Source: Thalassolituus maritimus (lineage in GTDB: Bacteria > Pseudomonadota > Gammaproteobacteria > Pseudomonadales > Oceanobacteraceae). From it: a stretch of DNA of 64,000 nucleotides. The DNA lies in the NCBI GenBank assembly GCA_913019975.1, contig CAJWBH010000006.1:62001-126000 (forward strand). Reading direction: 5' to 3'. Shown here piece by piece: positions 28,839 through 38,115 of this stretch (positions within the stretch are counted from its first letter, which is position 1; each line of letters opens with the position of its first letter). A program made the position numbers and the translations under genes. The notes beneath the pieces are model-generated. The model had not been told where the DNA came from. It made no database searches and saw only the letters and a program-made list of their open reading frames with translations.

Positions 28839-31800
28839 ATGGCTCGTTTCTTTATTGATCGCCCGATTTTCGCCTGGGTAATCGCCATCATTCTGATGCT
28901 GGCGGGTACCCTGTCGATCATCAACCTGCCTGTGGAGCAATATCCACAGGTGGCGCCACCCGAAGTTCAGATTACTGCGACCTATCCGGGTGCGTCTTCG
29001 AAAGCCGTTGAGAACTCTGTGACGCAGGTGATTGAAGAGCAGATGAACGGTATCGACAATCTGCTTTACATGTCGGCCAGCAGTGACTCATCGGGTAACG
29101 CGTCGATCACACTGACCTTTGCTGCTGGGACTGATCCTGACATCGCCCAGGTTCAGGTTCAGAATAAACTGCAGATGGCGACGCCACGCCTGCCTCAGGC
29201 GGTTCAGCAGCAGGGTGTACGCGTAGCTAAGTCGTCGGATACCTTCCTGATGGTGATTGGTTTCACTTCTGAAGACGGCAGCATGACGCGCTCTGATATC
29301 GCAGACTTTATCGGTGCAAATGTTCAGGACTCAATTGCCCGTGTTGAAGGCGTGGGTAATACGCGCTTGTTCGGCTCTCAGTATGCAATGCGTGTCTGGC
29401 TGGATCCGAACAAACTGAATGAGTACAGCCTGACGCCTAACGACGTAACCTCTGCGATTCAGGTGCAGAATAATCAGGTGGCTGGTGGTCAGTTAGGTGG
29501 TACGCCGGCTGTTGAAGGCCAGCAATTGAATGCGTCGATTGTTGTGCAGACGCTTCTGGAAACGCCAGAAGAGTTTGGGCGGATTCTTCTGAAAGTGACA
29601 CCTGATGGTTCGCGCGTCACGCTGTCTGACGTTGCCCGTATTGAACTCGGTTCTGAGTCGTATGAAATCAGTGGTCGCTTTAACCGTAAGCCGGCCGCTG
29701 GTCTAGCCGTCACATTGGCATCTGGCGCAAACGCGCTCGACACGGCAAAACTGGTAAAAGAGCGTCTGGCTGAACTGCAGGAGTTTTTCCCGGACAGCCT
29801 CAATGTCAGTTACCCGTACGATACGACCCCATTTGTTGAGATCTCTATTACCGAGGTTGTGAAAACTCTGTTTGAAGGGATCGCACTGGTCTTCCTGGTG
29901 ATGTACCTGTTCCTGCAGAACTTCCGTGCAACACTGATCCCTACTATTGCAGTGCCCGTGGTTCTGCTGGGTACCTTTGCGGTTCTTTATGCCTTTGGTT
30001 TCTCAGTAAACACCCTGACCATGTTTGGTATGGTGCTGGCGATTGGTCTTCTGGTAGATGACGCCATTGTAGTGGTGGAAAACGTCGAGCGGATCATGGC
30101 TGAAGAGGGCCTTGGGCCCGTTGAGGCAACCCGCAAGTCGATGGGTGAAATTACCGGTGCTCTCGTCGGTATTGCCCTGGTGTTGTCTGCTGTATTTATT
30201 CCGATGGCCTTCTTCCCTGGTTCGACAGGTGCAATTTATCAGCAATTCTCGATCACTATCGTGTCGGCCATGGTGTTGTCGGTGTTGGTGGCATTGATTC
30301 TGACGCCGGCACTGTGTGCCACTATGCTCAAACCTCACGACGGTGATCATCAGACCAAAAGAGGTTTCTTTGGCTGGTTTAACCGCACGTTTGAGAAAGC
30401 AACGAACGGCTATCGTAATCGCGTTGATAGCACCATCCGCCACTGGGTTCGTTATGTGGTGATGTATGTGCTGATTGTTGGCGTGCTGATCTTTGCCTTT
30501 ATGCGTCTGCCAAGTGCGTTCTTACCCGAAGAAGATCAGGGCATCTTGATCGCGCTGGTTCAGTTGCCGGTGGGTTCGTCACAGGAGCAGACGATTGAGG
30601 TGTTGAAGAAGATTGAAGATCACTTCCTCGATAATGAATCAGACGCTGTGCAGTCAATGTTCGCGGCCGCTGGTTTCAGCTTCTCAGGTCGTGGTCAGAA
30701 CTCAGGTATCGCCTTTATCCGTCTTAAAGATTGGGATGAGCGTGATCTTGAAAAAGACGGTGTTCAGGCTGTGGTTGGTCGTGCATGGGGGGCTTTCTCT
30801 CAAATCCGTGAAGCCTTTGTATTCGCGATCAACCCGCCAGCGATTCCTGCACTTGGTGTGGCCAGCGGTTTTAACTTCCAGCTACAGGATCGCAGTGGTA
30901 TGGGGCACGAAGCGCTGATGGGAGCGACTTATCAGGTACTTGGCCAGGCCAATCAACACGAGAAAATGAATCAGGTACGATACAGTGGTCTGCCTGATGC
31001 GCCTCAGTTTGACCTGAAAGTGGATCACCAGAAAGCGCTGGCGATGGGTATCCCAGTCTCTGAAATTAACAGCACCATGGCCGTTGCCTGGGGTTCGAGT
31101 TATGTGAATGACTTCCTCGACCGCGGTCAGATCAAGCGTGTGTACGTTCAGGCGGATGCACCATACCGCATGCTGCCGGATGACATTACCGACTGGTATG
31201 TACGTAATACCAGCGGTGAAATGGTACCGTTCTCAAGCTTCTCTGAAGGGAACTGGACCTACGGTGCACAGCAGCTGCAACGCTATAACGGCGTGCCGTC
31301 GATAAATATTCAGGGCTCAGCTTCGCCAGGTTTCAGTACCGGTGATGCCATGGCGGCAATGGAAGAAATTGCCTCGCAGTTGCCGGACGGGTTTGGTTTC
31401 GAGTGGACCGGGCTTTCCTATCAGGAAGCTGAGGCCGGTAACCAGGCGCCACTACTGTATGCCTTGTCGTTGCTGGTAGTCTTCCTGTGCCTGGCGGCAC
31501 TTTATGAAAGCTGGTCGATTCCGTTCTCTGTGATGCTGGTTGTGCCTCTGGGTGTTATTGGTGCGGTTGCTGCGGCTAATTTCCGTGGACTGGGTAATGA
31601 CGTCTTCTTCCAGGTAGGCCTGCTGACGACCATTGGTCTGTCGTCTAAGAACGCGATTCTGATCGTTGAGTTTGCCAAAGCGCTGGAAGATCAGGGTAAA
31701 ACACTGCTTCAGGCAACGCTTGATGCCACCCGTATGCGTCTACGTCCGATCCTGATGACATCGATGGCCTTTGGTCTGGGTGTGACACCACTGATGCTCA

Positions 31801-31946
31801 GCTCCGGCGCGGGTTCAGGTGCACGTCATGCGATTGGTACCGGGGTGTTTGGTGGGGTGGTTGCCGCAACTGTACTGGCGATCTTCTTTATCCCGCTCTT
31901 CTATGTTCTGGTGCGCAGAATGTCCGGGGTGAAGCTTAACGGCTGA
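28839..31946 (+). CDS. acrB: RND multidrug efflux permease (AcrB, HAE1 family)
   Basis: 1035-residue proton-driven exporter of drugs, bile-like compounds and solvents. Seen: N-terminal [17 protein letters not shown], the proton-relay pair Asp407-Asp408 in [13 protein letters not shown], the relay lysine at about 937 in [15 protein letters not shown], and duplicated sets of twelve helices and two large periplasmic loops. Length agrees with AcrB (1049). Its last 11 bp overlap the end of the convergent deoxyribosyltransferase gene, and its terminator lies inside that gene. Confidence 0.97.
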   Translation: MARFFIDRPIFAWVIAIILMLAGTLSIINLPVEQYPQVAPPEVQITATYPGASSKAVENSVTQVIEEQMNGIDNLLYMSASSDSSGNASITLTFAAGTDPDIAQVQVQNKLQMATPRLPQAVQQQGVRVAKSSDTFLMVIGFTSEDGSMTRSDIADFIGANVQDSIARVEGVGNTRLFGSQYAMRVWLDPNKLNEYSLTPNDVTSAIQVQNNQVAGGQLGGTPAVEGQQLNASIVVQTLLETPEEFGRILLKVTPDGSRVTLSDVARIELGSESYEISGRFNRKPAAGLAVTLASGANALDTAKLVKERLAELQEFFPDSLNVSYPYDTTPFVEISITEVVKTLFEGIALVFLVMYLFLQNFRATLIPTIAVPVVLLGTFAVLYAFGFSVNTLTMFGMVLAIGLLVDDAIVVVENVERIMAEEGLGPVEATRKSMGEITGALVGIALVLSAVFIPMAFFPGSTGAIYQQFSITIVSAMVLSVLVALILTPALCATMLKPHDGDHQTKRGFFGWFNRTFEKATNGYRNRVDSTIRHWVRYVVMYVLIVGVLIFAFMRLPSAFLPEEDQGILIALVQLPVGSSQEQTIEVLKKIEDHFLDNESDAVQSMFAAAGFSFSGRGQNSGIAFIRLKDWDERDLEKDGVQAVVGRAWGAFSQIREAFVFAINPPAIPALGVASGFNFQLQDRSGMGHEALMGATYQVLGQANQHEKMNQVRYSGLPDAPQFDLKVDHQKALAMGIPVSEINSTMAVAWGSSYVNDFLDRGQIKRVYVQADAPYRMLPDDITDWYVRNTSGEMVPFSSFSEGNWTYGAQQLQRYNGVPSINIQGSASPGFSTGDAMAAMEEIASQLPDGFGFEWTGLSYQEAEAGNQAPLLYALSLLVVFLCLAALYESWSIPFSVMLVVPLGVIGAVAAANFRGLGNDVFFQVGLLTTIGLSSKNAILIVEFAKALEDQGKTLLQATLDATRMRLRPILMTSMAFGLGVTPLMLSSGAGSGARHAIGTGVFGGVVAATVLAIFFIPLFYVLVRRMSGVKLNG

Positions 31947-32481
31947 GCCTGATCAGGATTTTCTCAAAGGCCGCTGTCTCTGTGATGGCGGCCTTTTTTT
32001 GTGCCGCGATAAAGTGTCCGCCGCTGGCATGGATACCACCATCAATCATAAGATTGTCGCGCAGGTCGAACTCTTCGATCTTCAGGCCGTCGCGGTCACA
32101 GAGTTGACCTTGTGGCTGTTCCGTCCCGCTTCCAAACAGAGCGTTCAGACGGGAGTGGTATAGCTCCGGGTCATTAGTGTAGCCGTGGATTGGTTTGCCA
32201 AGGCCGCGAGCAAGGCCGATTTCATAGACGGTACCAACGTCGGCACTGGCGCCTCGAAAAGGCGTGAGGTTGGCGATCACCAGATCGCAGGCCCGGATCA
32301 GTTGTTCATTTTCATGGCTGATCAGGAACCCGGTTGCCGAGGCCGTTGCGGCCGGTGCAATCTGTGTATCGAGGGGAAACAGGCCGGTAAAACCGTACTT
32401 TTCGCAGATCTGCTTCTTGCGGGCCCCGAGCTCATCCGCGTCAGGGAAAAAGACTTCCGGACCCGCAAGATAGATCTTCAT
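31936..32481 (-). CDS. Nucleoside 2-deoxyribosyltransferase-like protein
   Basis: 181-residue protein of the nucleoside 2-deoxyribosyltransferase family, which exchange bases on (deoxy)nucleosides or hydrolyse (deoxy)nucleotides. Seen: [19 protein letters not shown] at the N-terminus; [20 protein letters not shown] and then [17 protein letters not shown], which includes the family's Asp residues and the expected nucleophilic Glu. Start chosen at the ATG at 32481; a TTG six codons earlier is possible. It lies 72 bp downstream of the ART-like gene on the same strand. The 3' end overlaps acrB by 11 bp, and the acrB terminator hairpin (31966-32000) is part of this coding sequence. Confidence 0.85.
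   Translation of the reverse strand: MKIYLAGPEVFFPDADELGARKKQICEKYGFTGLFPLDTQIAPAATASATGFLISHENEQLIRACDLVIANLTPFRGASADVGTVYEIGLARGLGKPIHGYTNDPELYHSRLNALFGSGTEQPQGQLCDRDGLKIEEFDLRDNLMIDGGIHASGGHFIAAQKKAAITETAAFEKILIRLSR
31966..32000 (+). terminator. Rho-independent terminator of acrAB, inside a convergent gene
   Basis: Stem AAAGGCCGC/GCGGCCTTT (31966-31974 with 31988-31996) followed by T residues to 32000. On the other strand the same bases encode A-A-Q-K-K-A-A-I and A-A-F of the deoxyribosyltransferase C-terminus. Confidence 0.85.
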
Positions 32482-32553
32482 CTTAGTTATCCATATCAAG
32501 TGCCTGATAAAGCACTATGTCAGCCGTTATTCAGACCTTTAATTCAGGCCATG

Positions 32554-33111
32554 TCACTCACTGACAAGGCTGATTTTATCGGCCGGAATGTCATTGTAGC
32601 TGTAGCCAAGCCCCAGCATGGTGAGATAGGTCTCACGTGGCAGCTTGAGTGGATTCGATTCGTCGATCCAGGCAATGCCTTTCTTCTCGTAGAGCTCTTT
32701 CAACATCATAATATACGTGTTGGAAGGCTCCAGCAGGATAGCGGTACCGCCGACATCCGGAGTCACTTTTTCAGGCGCCGTCACCTTGAGAACGACAGGC
32801 GTCTCTTCTTTGCGGAAATATAGGTTACGCATGTGGGCTTTACGTGCGGCCCAGAAGTACGCCAACTCTTTGCTTTGCGTGAGGAACACCGGTTCGCTGG
32901 TTTCGAATTGGCGGTTGCCGATAGTGCCCAGAGTACCCTGCTCACGCTGAGCCGTCTCTGTATCGCCGCCGCCTTTCAGGCCGTCTTTGAGAATCGTGTC
33001 TACCAGACCAGAGGCCGTGCCGTGATACCAGTCATCACTGGTTGCAAAACCGTTCTCGCTGAGCAGTTGCTCGGCGTCTTTGAGGTAATCAGGAGTGGTA
33101 ATTTCGCTCAT
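32554..33111 (-). CDS. Probable ADP-ribosyltransferase-fold protein, function unknown
   Basis: 185 residues. Seen: WYHGTASGLVDTILKDGLKG at 29-48, the H-G-T plus I-L-x-D-G-L pattern typical of NAD-binding ADP-ribosyltransferase-fold enzymes (PARP, DarT/DUF4433, KptA-like); EPVFLTQSKELAYFWA at about 73-88, matching the second motif where a Tyr or Phe strand precedes an A-x-x-(Y/F/W)-A helix; and a C-terminal strand IPADKISLV like the end of many such domains. No signal peptide or membrane helix. First gene of a likely pair with the deoxyribosyltransferase; 114 bp divergent from the glycosyltransferase. The ATG has no clear Shine-Dalgarno sequence. The ART-fold call is by motif only. Confidence 0.6.
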   Translation of the reverse strand: MSEITTPDYLKDAEQLLSENGFATSDDWYHGTASGLVDTILKDGLKGGGDTETAQREQGTLGTIGNRQFETSEPVFLTQSKELAYFWAARKAHMRNLYFRKEETPVVLKVTAPEKVTPDVGGTAILLEPSNTYIMMLKELYEKKGIAWIDESNPLKLPRETYLTMLGLGYSYNDIPADKISLVSE

Positions 33112-33225
33112 TATTCAACCGTCGGGCAATTAAAAACAGGAGCGGAGTATACCAGCATCCGGGCTGTTTTTGGTCGTCTCCGTGTTAAGACCAAATTGTG
33201 CGGTGCAACGCGCTATAATCGCGCC

Positions 33226-34443
33226 ATGAAAACCTTTATTGCTATTGGCTACGTCTGGCCAGAACCCAATTCATCAGCAGCGGGCAGTCGTATGCTGCAG
33301 ATTCTCTCGCTGATGCGTGCGAGCGGCTACCGTGTGCTGTTTGCCTCTCCCGCCGATGACAGTGATCATGCGGTTAACCTCGCTGCGATGGACATAGAGA
33401 AGCATCGTATTGAGCTGAACTCATCGACCTTTGATACCTGGCTGACGGAACAGTCGCCTGATATCGTGATGTTTGACCGCTTTATGATGGAGGAGCAGTT
33501 CGGCTGGCGCGTCGAGAAGTTTGCCCCGAAGGCGCTTCGTATCCTTGATATGGAAGACGTTCACTGCCTGCGTGATGCCCGACACCGCGCGATTAAGGCA
33601 GGGCGCCCGGTGACTGAGCTGGAGTGGCAGACGGATATGGCTTTCCGGGAAATCGCTTCGCTGCTGCGCTGTGACCTGACGCTTGTCATCTCTGAATATG
33701 AAATGAGCTGGCTGCAAGATAACTTTCCGGTTGATCGATCAAAGATCCTGTATCTGCCGTTTATGCTTAGTCCGTCCGATCGGGAGATCAAAGCATTTAA
33801 TGAGCGTGAACACTTCGTCGCAATCGGGAATTTTCGCCATGCACCGAACTGGGATGCCGTGCTGCAGTTACGCGAGTTATGGCCGGATATTCGTCGTCAG
33901 CTCCCATCTGCAGAGCTTCACGTTTACGGCGCGTACCCGCCAAAGAAAGCAACGCAGCTGGATAATCCGGGCCTTGGTTTCAGAGTCAAAGGCTGGGCAC
34001 CCTCCGCAGAGGCTGTGATCAGTAACGCGCGTGTGATGCTGGCCCCTCTGCGCTTTGGTGCGGGCCTTAAAGGGAAGTTACTGGATGCTGCCACACTGGG
34101 GACGCCAGCGGTGACCTCAGGGATTGGTGCGGAAGGCATGTTCGGTAGCGAACCATCGCCAGCCATGGTCGCCGACGAACCCAGTGAGTTCGTTGAATCG
34201 GCGGTTGCACTCTACAGGGATGAATTTCTGTGGTCCGAATACAGTGCAAGGGGGCCGCATCTGGCCATCGGCAGGTTCAATGAGGCCATTCATGGCCAGA
34301 ATTTACTGACTCGGATTGATGACCTGCTCAATGGCCTCGAAAGACACCGCCAGTGCGACTTTATTGGTGGTATGCTTCGCCACCATAGCCTCAAGAGCAC
34401 CCAGTATATGGCGCAGTGGATAGAGGCGAAGAACCGTCACTAA
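33226..34443 (+). CDS. Glycosyltransferase (GT4-like)
   Basis: 405-residue GT-B fold glycosyltransferase. Seen: N-terminal FIAIGYVWPEPNSSAAGSRM, where GT4 enzymes have their acceptor-side glycine loop; LILDMEDVHCLRD-type sequence (RILDMEDVHCLRDARHR) in the middle; and the C-terminal donor-binding part GNFRHAPNWDAV, V-K-G-W-A-P-S-A-E-A, then RFGAGLKGKLLDAATLGTPA, typical of group-1 transferases. Start at the ATG at 33226; the frame is open far upstream but on the opposite strand of the ART-like gene. No surface-polysaccharide cluster surrounds it, so donor and acceptor remain unknown. Confidence 0.85.
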   Translation: MKTFIAIGYVWPEPNSSAAGSRMLQILSLMRASGYRVLFASPADDSDHAVNLAAMDIEKHRIELNSSTFDTWLTEQSPDIVMFDRFMMEEQFGWRVEKFAPKALRILDMEDVHCLRDARHRAIKAGRPVTELEWQTDMAFREIASLLRCDLTLVISEYEMSWLQDNFPVDRSKILYLPFMLSPSDREIKAFNEREHFVAIGNFRHAPNWDAVLQLRELWPDIRRQLPSAELHVYGAYPPKKATQLDNPGLGFRVKGWAPSAEAVISNARVMLAPLRFGAGLKGKLLDAATLGTPAVTSGIGAEGMFGSEPSPAMVADEPSEFVESAVALYRDEFLWSEYSARGPHLAIGRFNEAIHGQNLLTRIDDLLNGLERHRQCDFIGGMLRHHSLKSTQYMAQWIEAKNRH

Positions 34444-34464
34444 GTGAGCAGTCTGGAGGGCCAG

Positions 34465-34779
34465 ATGCAGTTATCATACAAAGCGTTGATCAGCCTCTGG
34501 ACATCAGCCCTCCTGTTGATTTCTCCTTTCCTGTTTATTGTCTTTGCAACTTCATTGGCAGAGTTTCTGGGGTGTGACCTGATATCCTCGGTCGGAGGCG
34601 TCTGCCATCTGGGGGACGTGAATATTGCTGATCTTCTCTACGGGCTGTCAATGTTGGGCTGGACGCTACTGGTGGGCGTACCGATAGGCTTGATTCTGGC
34701 GCCAACCTGCTGCATCTGGTGGTTACACTGCATGCGGAAAGAACGCAGCCGCCGCCCTTACCGGGCGACTCATATCTGA
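34465..34779 (+). CDS. Small two-helix membrane protein, unknown function
   Basis: 104 residues with two membrane helices (about 8-31 and 57-86) and a basic C-terminus (RKERSRRPYRATHI). ATG at 34465 is preceded by GGAGG with 5-nt spacing, better than the GTG 21 nt earlier that abuts the glycosyltransferase stop. Closely follows the glycosyltransferase gene and probably shares its transcript. I do not recognise the family. Confidence 0.65.
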   Translation: MQLSYKALISLWTSALLLISPFLFIVFATSLAEFLGCDLISSVGGVCHLGDVNIADLLYGLSMLGWTLLVGVPIGLILAPTCCIWWLHCMRKERSRRPYRATHI

Positions 34780-34949
34780 GTACTGGTTAATTTTTACAGA
34801 CAGGTGTAAAGTATTTCGTGTTCGTCGATGTATGGGGTTATTCCGACGACAAACACCCGGCAGATGCTGTGCCCGGTGTGACAACAAAAATAACCGGCAC
34901 TGCATATTTAGAGTAGTCGCTGAGATTAAAATAAGAACAGGAACAAATT

Positions 34950-36062
34950 ATGAAGCGTTTTATCGCCACAGCCGTATGTGCTGTTTCGACTCTGGTTTCG
35001 GCGTCGGCCATCGCTGCCGATACTGAGGCCCTCAGAATCAAAGCCATGGACCCTAAGGTCGCTAAAGCTGAGCGTGTTGAAGCGATCAAGGCCATGTATC
35101 CCGATATGCTGAATGAAGATGGTTCGATTCCATCGCGCCGTATCTGTGTGTGGGATATTGCGGGTAAAAATGGCCCTATCTACAATGCCGCAGTCGATCA
35201 GGCTGCTCAATTGATGGAGTGGGGCGTTACCGTTGAACTGGATGCTTACACCAGCGAATCTGTTCTGACTGAAGAACTCAAAGCGGGTATGTGTGATGCA
35301 GCATTGTTTACTGGCTTACGCGCACGTCTGTTTAACCGCTACACAGGCACCATTGATGCAATCGGTGCGGTGCCAAGCCGTGATCACATGAAGTTGCTGA
35401 TGCAGGCTATTACCAGCCCGAAAAATGCCGACCGCATGCTTGATGGTCAGTACGTTGTGATGGGTTACGCTCCGATGGGTGCCGCGTATATCTTCGTGAA
35501 TGACCGCAAGATTAATACGCTGGCGAAAGCAGCAGGTAAACGTGTAGCCGTTCTTGATTACGATCTGGTGCAGGCTGAAATGGTATCGCAGATCGGTGCC
35601 AACCCGGTGCCAACGGCACTCGTGAACGCGGGTACTAAGTTCAATAACAAGATTGTAGATGTTCTGGCAGCACCACTGGCTGCGTATCAGGTCATGGAGC
35701 TGTACAAAGGGTTGGGGGATAACGGCGGTATCGTTGATTATCCGTTCTCACAGATCACTCTGCAGCTTGTAGGGCGTGCTGATAAATTCCCGAATGAACT
35801 GGCGCAGTTGGTTCGCGAAGACTTCCTGACACGGTTCGAAACAATCGAAAAACTGGTCAAAGCACAGGAAGGTGAGATTCCGGAACAGTACTGGATCAAT
35901 ATTCCTGACGACGATAAAGCGGAATATCAGGTTATGATGCAGGAAGCCCGTATTCAGCTGCGTGAGCGTGAATACTATGATGCCGATATGCTGAAGCTCC
36001 AGCGTAAGGTTCGTTGTAAGTTTGAGCCAGGACATTTCGAATGTGCTAACCCAGTAGAATAA
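34950..36062 (+). CDS. Periplasmic solute-binding-like protein (TRAP DctP-like)
   Basis: 370 residues with a signal peptide (MKRFIATAVCAVSTLVSASA, cleavage near A-I-A-A-D). The mature part has a two-lobe binding-protein look: RICVWDIAGKNGPIYNAAVD, GVTVELDAYTSESVLTEELK, a stretch resembling a hinge (GKRVAVLDYDLVQAEM) and IVDYPFSQITLQLVGRADKF. This resembles DctP-type TRAP binding proteins, but no permease gene is near and the length is somewhat greater than usual. It ends KVRCKFEPGHFECANPVE, and a decayed copy of that same C-terminus lies 75 bp downstream. Stand-alone binding proteins of this sort are common in marine gammaproteobacteria; ligand unknown. Confidence 0.6.
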   Translation: MKRFIATAVCAVSTLVSASAIAADTEALRIKAMDPKVAKAERVEAIKAMYPDMLNEDGSIPSRRICVWDIAGKNGPIYNAAVDQAAQLMEWGVTVELDAYTSESVLTEELKAGMCDAALFTGLRARLFNRYTGTIDAIGAVPSRDHMKLLMQAITSPKNADRMLDGQYVVMGYAPMGAAYIFVNDRKINTLAKAAGKRVAVLDYDLVQAEMVSQIGANPVPTALVNAGTKFNNKIVDVLAAPLAAYQVMELYKGLGDNGGIVDYPFSQITLQLVGRADKFPNELAQLVREDFLTRFETIEKLVKAQEGEIPEQYWINIPDDDKAEYQVMMQEARIQLREREYYDADMLKLQRKVRCKFEPGHFECANPVE

Positions 36063-36100
36063 GCCGGTAGAGTACGAGAACATCACCGGTGATTGAGATA

Positions 36101-36129
36101 AATACCCAGCATTGCTGGGTATTTTTTTT
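36101..36129 (+). terminator. Rho-independent terminator of the solute-binding-like gene
   Basis: Perfect stem AATACCCAGC/GCTGGGTATT with loop ATT at 36101-36123, running into eight T residues, 40 bp after the stop codon. Confidence 0.92.
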
Positions 36130-36136
36130 CTTTCAA

Positions 36137-36211
36137 ATGCTGACATGGCAACGCAAAGTGCGCTGTCGTTTTCAACCCGATCACTTTGAGTGCGCAAATC
36201 CGATAGAATAA
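36137..36211 (+). pseudogene. Remnant 3' end of a second solute-binding-like gene
   Basis: In frame, 24 codons from 36137 to a TAA at 36209-36211 encode a C-terminus ending KVRCRFQPDHFECANPIE, against KVRCKFEPGHFECANPVE in the intact gene just upstream; the similarity begins at an M-L dipeptide and ends at the shared stop. Many of the DNA differences are synonymous (CGT/CGC, AAG/AAA, TTC/TTT), so the copy evolved as a functional protein before losing its first ~345 codons. The remainder of the copy is absent. It sits directly after the terminator, overlapping the upstream region of the DUF1275 gene. Confidence 0.8.
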
Positions 36212-36234
36212 AACGCTCGACAGGAGCAGGCAGA

Positions 36235-36900
36235 ATGATTCGTCAACTTCCCGTCTGGGTTCTGGCGGGCAGTGTGATGCTGGCGCTGAACGCAGGCTTT
36301 ATCAATAGCGTCGCTTTACTCTCTTTCGCGAATAATGCGGTTTCACATGTAACAGGGACGGCGACCATTGCAGCGGATGCGCTGGTGTCAGGGCGGTCTG
36401 AAGTTTTATTCCATACAGCGAGCATACTTCTCAGCTTTGTAATTGGGGCCATTATCAGCGGTATCATCGTTGGTAATGAGGCGTTGCAACTCGGCCGCCG
36501 CTACGGTCTGGCGCTGACCATTGAAGCCTTTCTTCTGTTTTTTGCCTGGTACGCTTTCCGTACTGATCACATGTCGGCGGAGTGGCTGGCGTCAGCGGCC
36601 TGCGGTTTACAGAACGCTATGGTGGCGACCTATAGCGGCTCAGTCATTCGTACTACCCACCTGACCGGCATCGTGTCTGATATAGGTTCTGTGCTCGGGA
36701 ATTTCTTTGCAGGGCGTGGTCTGCTCAGGCAACAGTTGCTACTGCAATTGTCTATTTTTCTCGCCTTTATCCTGGGGGCTGCGGCGGGCACTCTCGGTTT
36801 TCAGCAACTAGGTTACGATGCTGTACTGATTAACGGTATCTGGGTTGCCCTGGTGTCTGTTGGATACGCGGTGGTGCTGTTACGGAGTGTCCGTACTTAG
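36235..36900 (+). CDS. DUF1275 (YoaK-like) membrane protein
   Basis: 221-residue inner-membrane protein with six or seven helices. Seen: AGSVMLALNAGFINSVALLS and SHVTGTATIAADALVSG, the family's characteristic G-x-x-N and (S/T)-H-x-T-G blocks, then GLQNAMVATYSGSVIRTTHL and T-G-I-V-S-D-I-G, all typical of DUF1275. The ATG at 36235 has AGGAG 9 nt upstream; the frame opens 45 nt earlier inside the pseudogene remnant. Function of the family is unknown to me; the stop overlaps the convergent antiporter by 4 bp. Confidence 0.85.
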   Translation: MIRQLPVWVLAGSVMLALNAGFINSVALLSFANNAVSHVTGTATIAADALVSGRSEVLFHTASILLSFVIGAIISGIIVGNEALQLGRRYGLALTIEAFLLFFAWYAFRTDHMSAEWLASAACGLQNAMVATYSGSVIRTTHLTGIVSDIGSVLGNFFAGRGLLRQQLLLQLSIFLAFILGAAAGTLGFQQLGYDAVLINGIWVALVSVGYAVVLLRSVRT

Positions 36901-38099
36901 CGTTTGAGCCATCGAACCCATAGAGGCACCGACATCCCGTGTACAAAAATACTGAGCACCACTGTCGTCACTACGGTAGGGAAAAGCAGCTGATACCCGG
37001 GTAGCTGCTCTGCAAAACCCAACTGCTCAATCACCATTAACAGGTACAGAATACTGGCAATTCCGCGGGGACCAAACCATCCCAGAAACAGCTTTTCTTT
37101 GATATCAAGCCCTGTCCCAGTCAGGGCTAATACGACTGGAATGATGCGTATCAGGGTGAGACTGAGGAGTGCGTAAATGACCGTTTCAAGGGTTATCTGA
37201 GGTAACGCATCAGGGACGTAGATGAGACCAAACAGAAAAAACATCACCAGGGTCAGTAACTGACCTTCTGCTTCGCCAAATTCTTTCAGGCGGGTTACTA
37301 CCATCGTCCGTCCGGCATGAAGAAACAGCCCCGCCATAAACACCGCAATAAAGCCGTTGCCGCCGGCGTGTTCAGCGCCGGTGTAGGTTACCAGAGCAAG
37401 TGCGACAGAGGATAACCGCTGAAATACCGGATCCATCCAATCATGCCTTCCGGCTTGCTCAAGCAGGTATCCACCAAAGTAGCCCACGGCAATACCTGTT
37501 AAGGCCCCGAGTGCAATCTGCTGAAACAGAAAATTACCCCAGTACCATGGGTCTACGGTGCTGAGGTCACCGGCACTGGCAATGGCAATAATCAAAAGGA
37601 GGAAAGGAAGAGCAAGGCCATCGTTCAGGCCGCTTTCAACTGTGATTGAATGACGGAGTTTTTCTTTGATGGCCGATGCTGAGAATACGCTCTGGGCAAG
37701 CGCCGCATCGGTAGGGGCCAGAATCACACCGATCATAATCGCGACCTGCCAATACCCTGGATACAGTAAGAAAGCGACGGCGGCGCCTGCCAGCATGGTT
37801 AGAGGCAGACCAATGCCGAGAAGCCGTATCGGAAGATTCTCGAACTTCACCAGATGCGATCTCTGCACCTGACTGGCGTCGGTAAACAGAATTAATGCCA
37901 GCGTCAGTTCAGCAATGATTTTGAGTGCACTGCTCTCGATCGCGGGGGCGCTCCAGTCCAGTAATACAGGCCCGCTGATAACACCCAGAAGCAGGAACAG
38001 CATGGGGGCAGTGAGCGCAATGCGCGCGATACGTTGGGATATCAACCCGAAGGTGAGTAAACCTGCCGCAAGAATCAGCAGGAGAGGGTCGTTACTCAT
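36897..38099 (-). CDS. Cation:proton antiporter, CPA1 (NhaP-like) family
   Basis: 400-residue transporter with about 12 membrane helices. Seen: ILFTDASQVQRSHL, LAPTDAALAQSVFSASAIKE, the central motif ESGLNDGLALPFLLLIIA with the N-D pair that marks electroneutral CPA1 antiporters, and LGWFGPRGIASILYLLMV near the C-terminus. Exchanges Na+ or K+ for protons at the inner membrane. Start ATG has AGGAAA upstream. With NhaD at 47.8 kb it gives the window two sodium/proton antiporters, suiting a saline habitat. Confidence 0.9.
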   Translation of the reverse strand: MSNDPLLLILAAGLLTFGLISQRIARIALTAPMLFLLLGVISGPVLLDWSAPAIESSALKIIAELTLALILFTDASQVQRSHLVKFENLPIRLLGIGLPLTMLAGAAVAFLLYPGYWQVAIMIGVILAPTDAALAQSVFSASAIKEKLRHSITVESGLNDGLALPFLLLIIAIASAGDLSTVDPWYWGNFLFQQIALGALTGIAVGYFGGYLLEQAGRHDWMDPVFQRLSSVALALVTYTGAEHAGGNGFIAVFMAGLFLHAGRTMVVTRLKEFGEAEGQLLTLVMFFLFGLIYVPDALPQITLETVIYALLSLTLIRIIPVVLALTGTGLDIKEKLFLGWFGPRGIASILYLLMVIEQLGFAEQLPGYQLLFPTVVTTVVLSIFVHGMSVPLWVRWLKR

Positions 38100-38115
38100 T
38101 TAACGTTTCCTGAGG

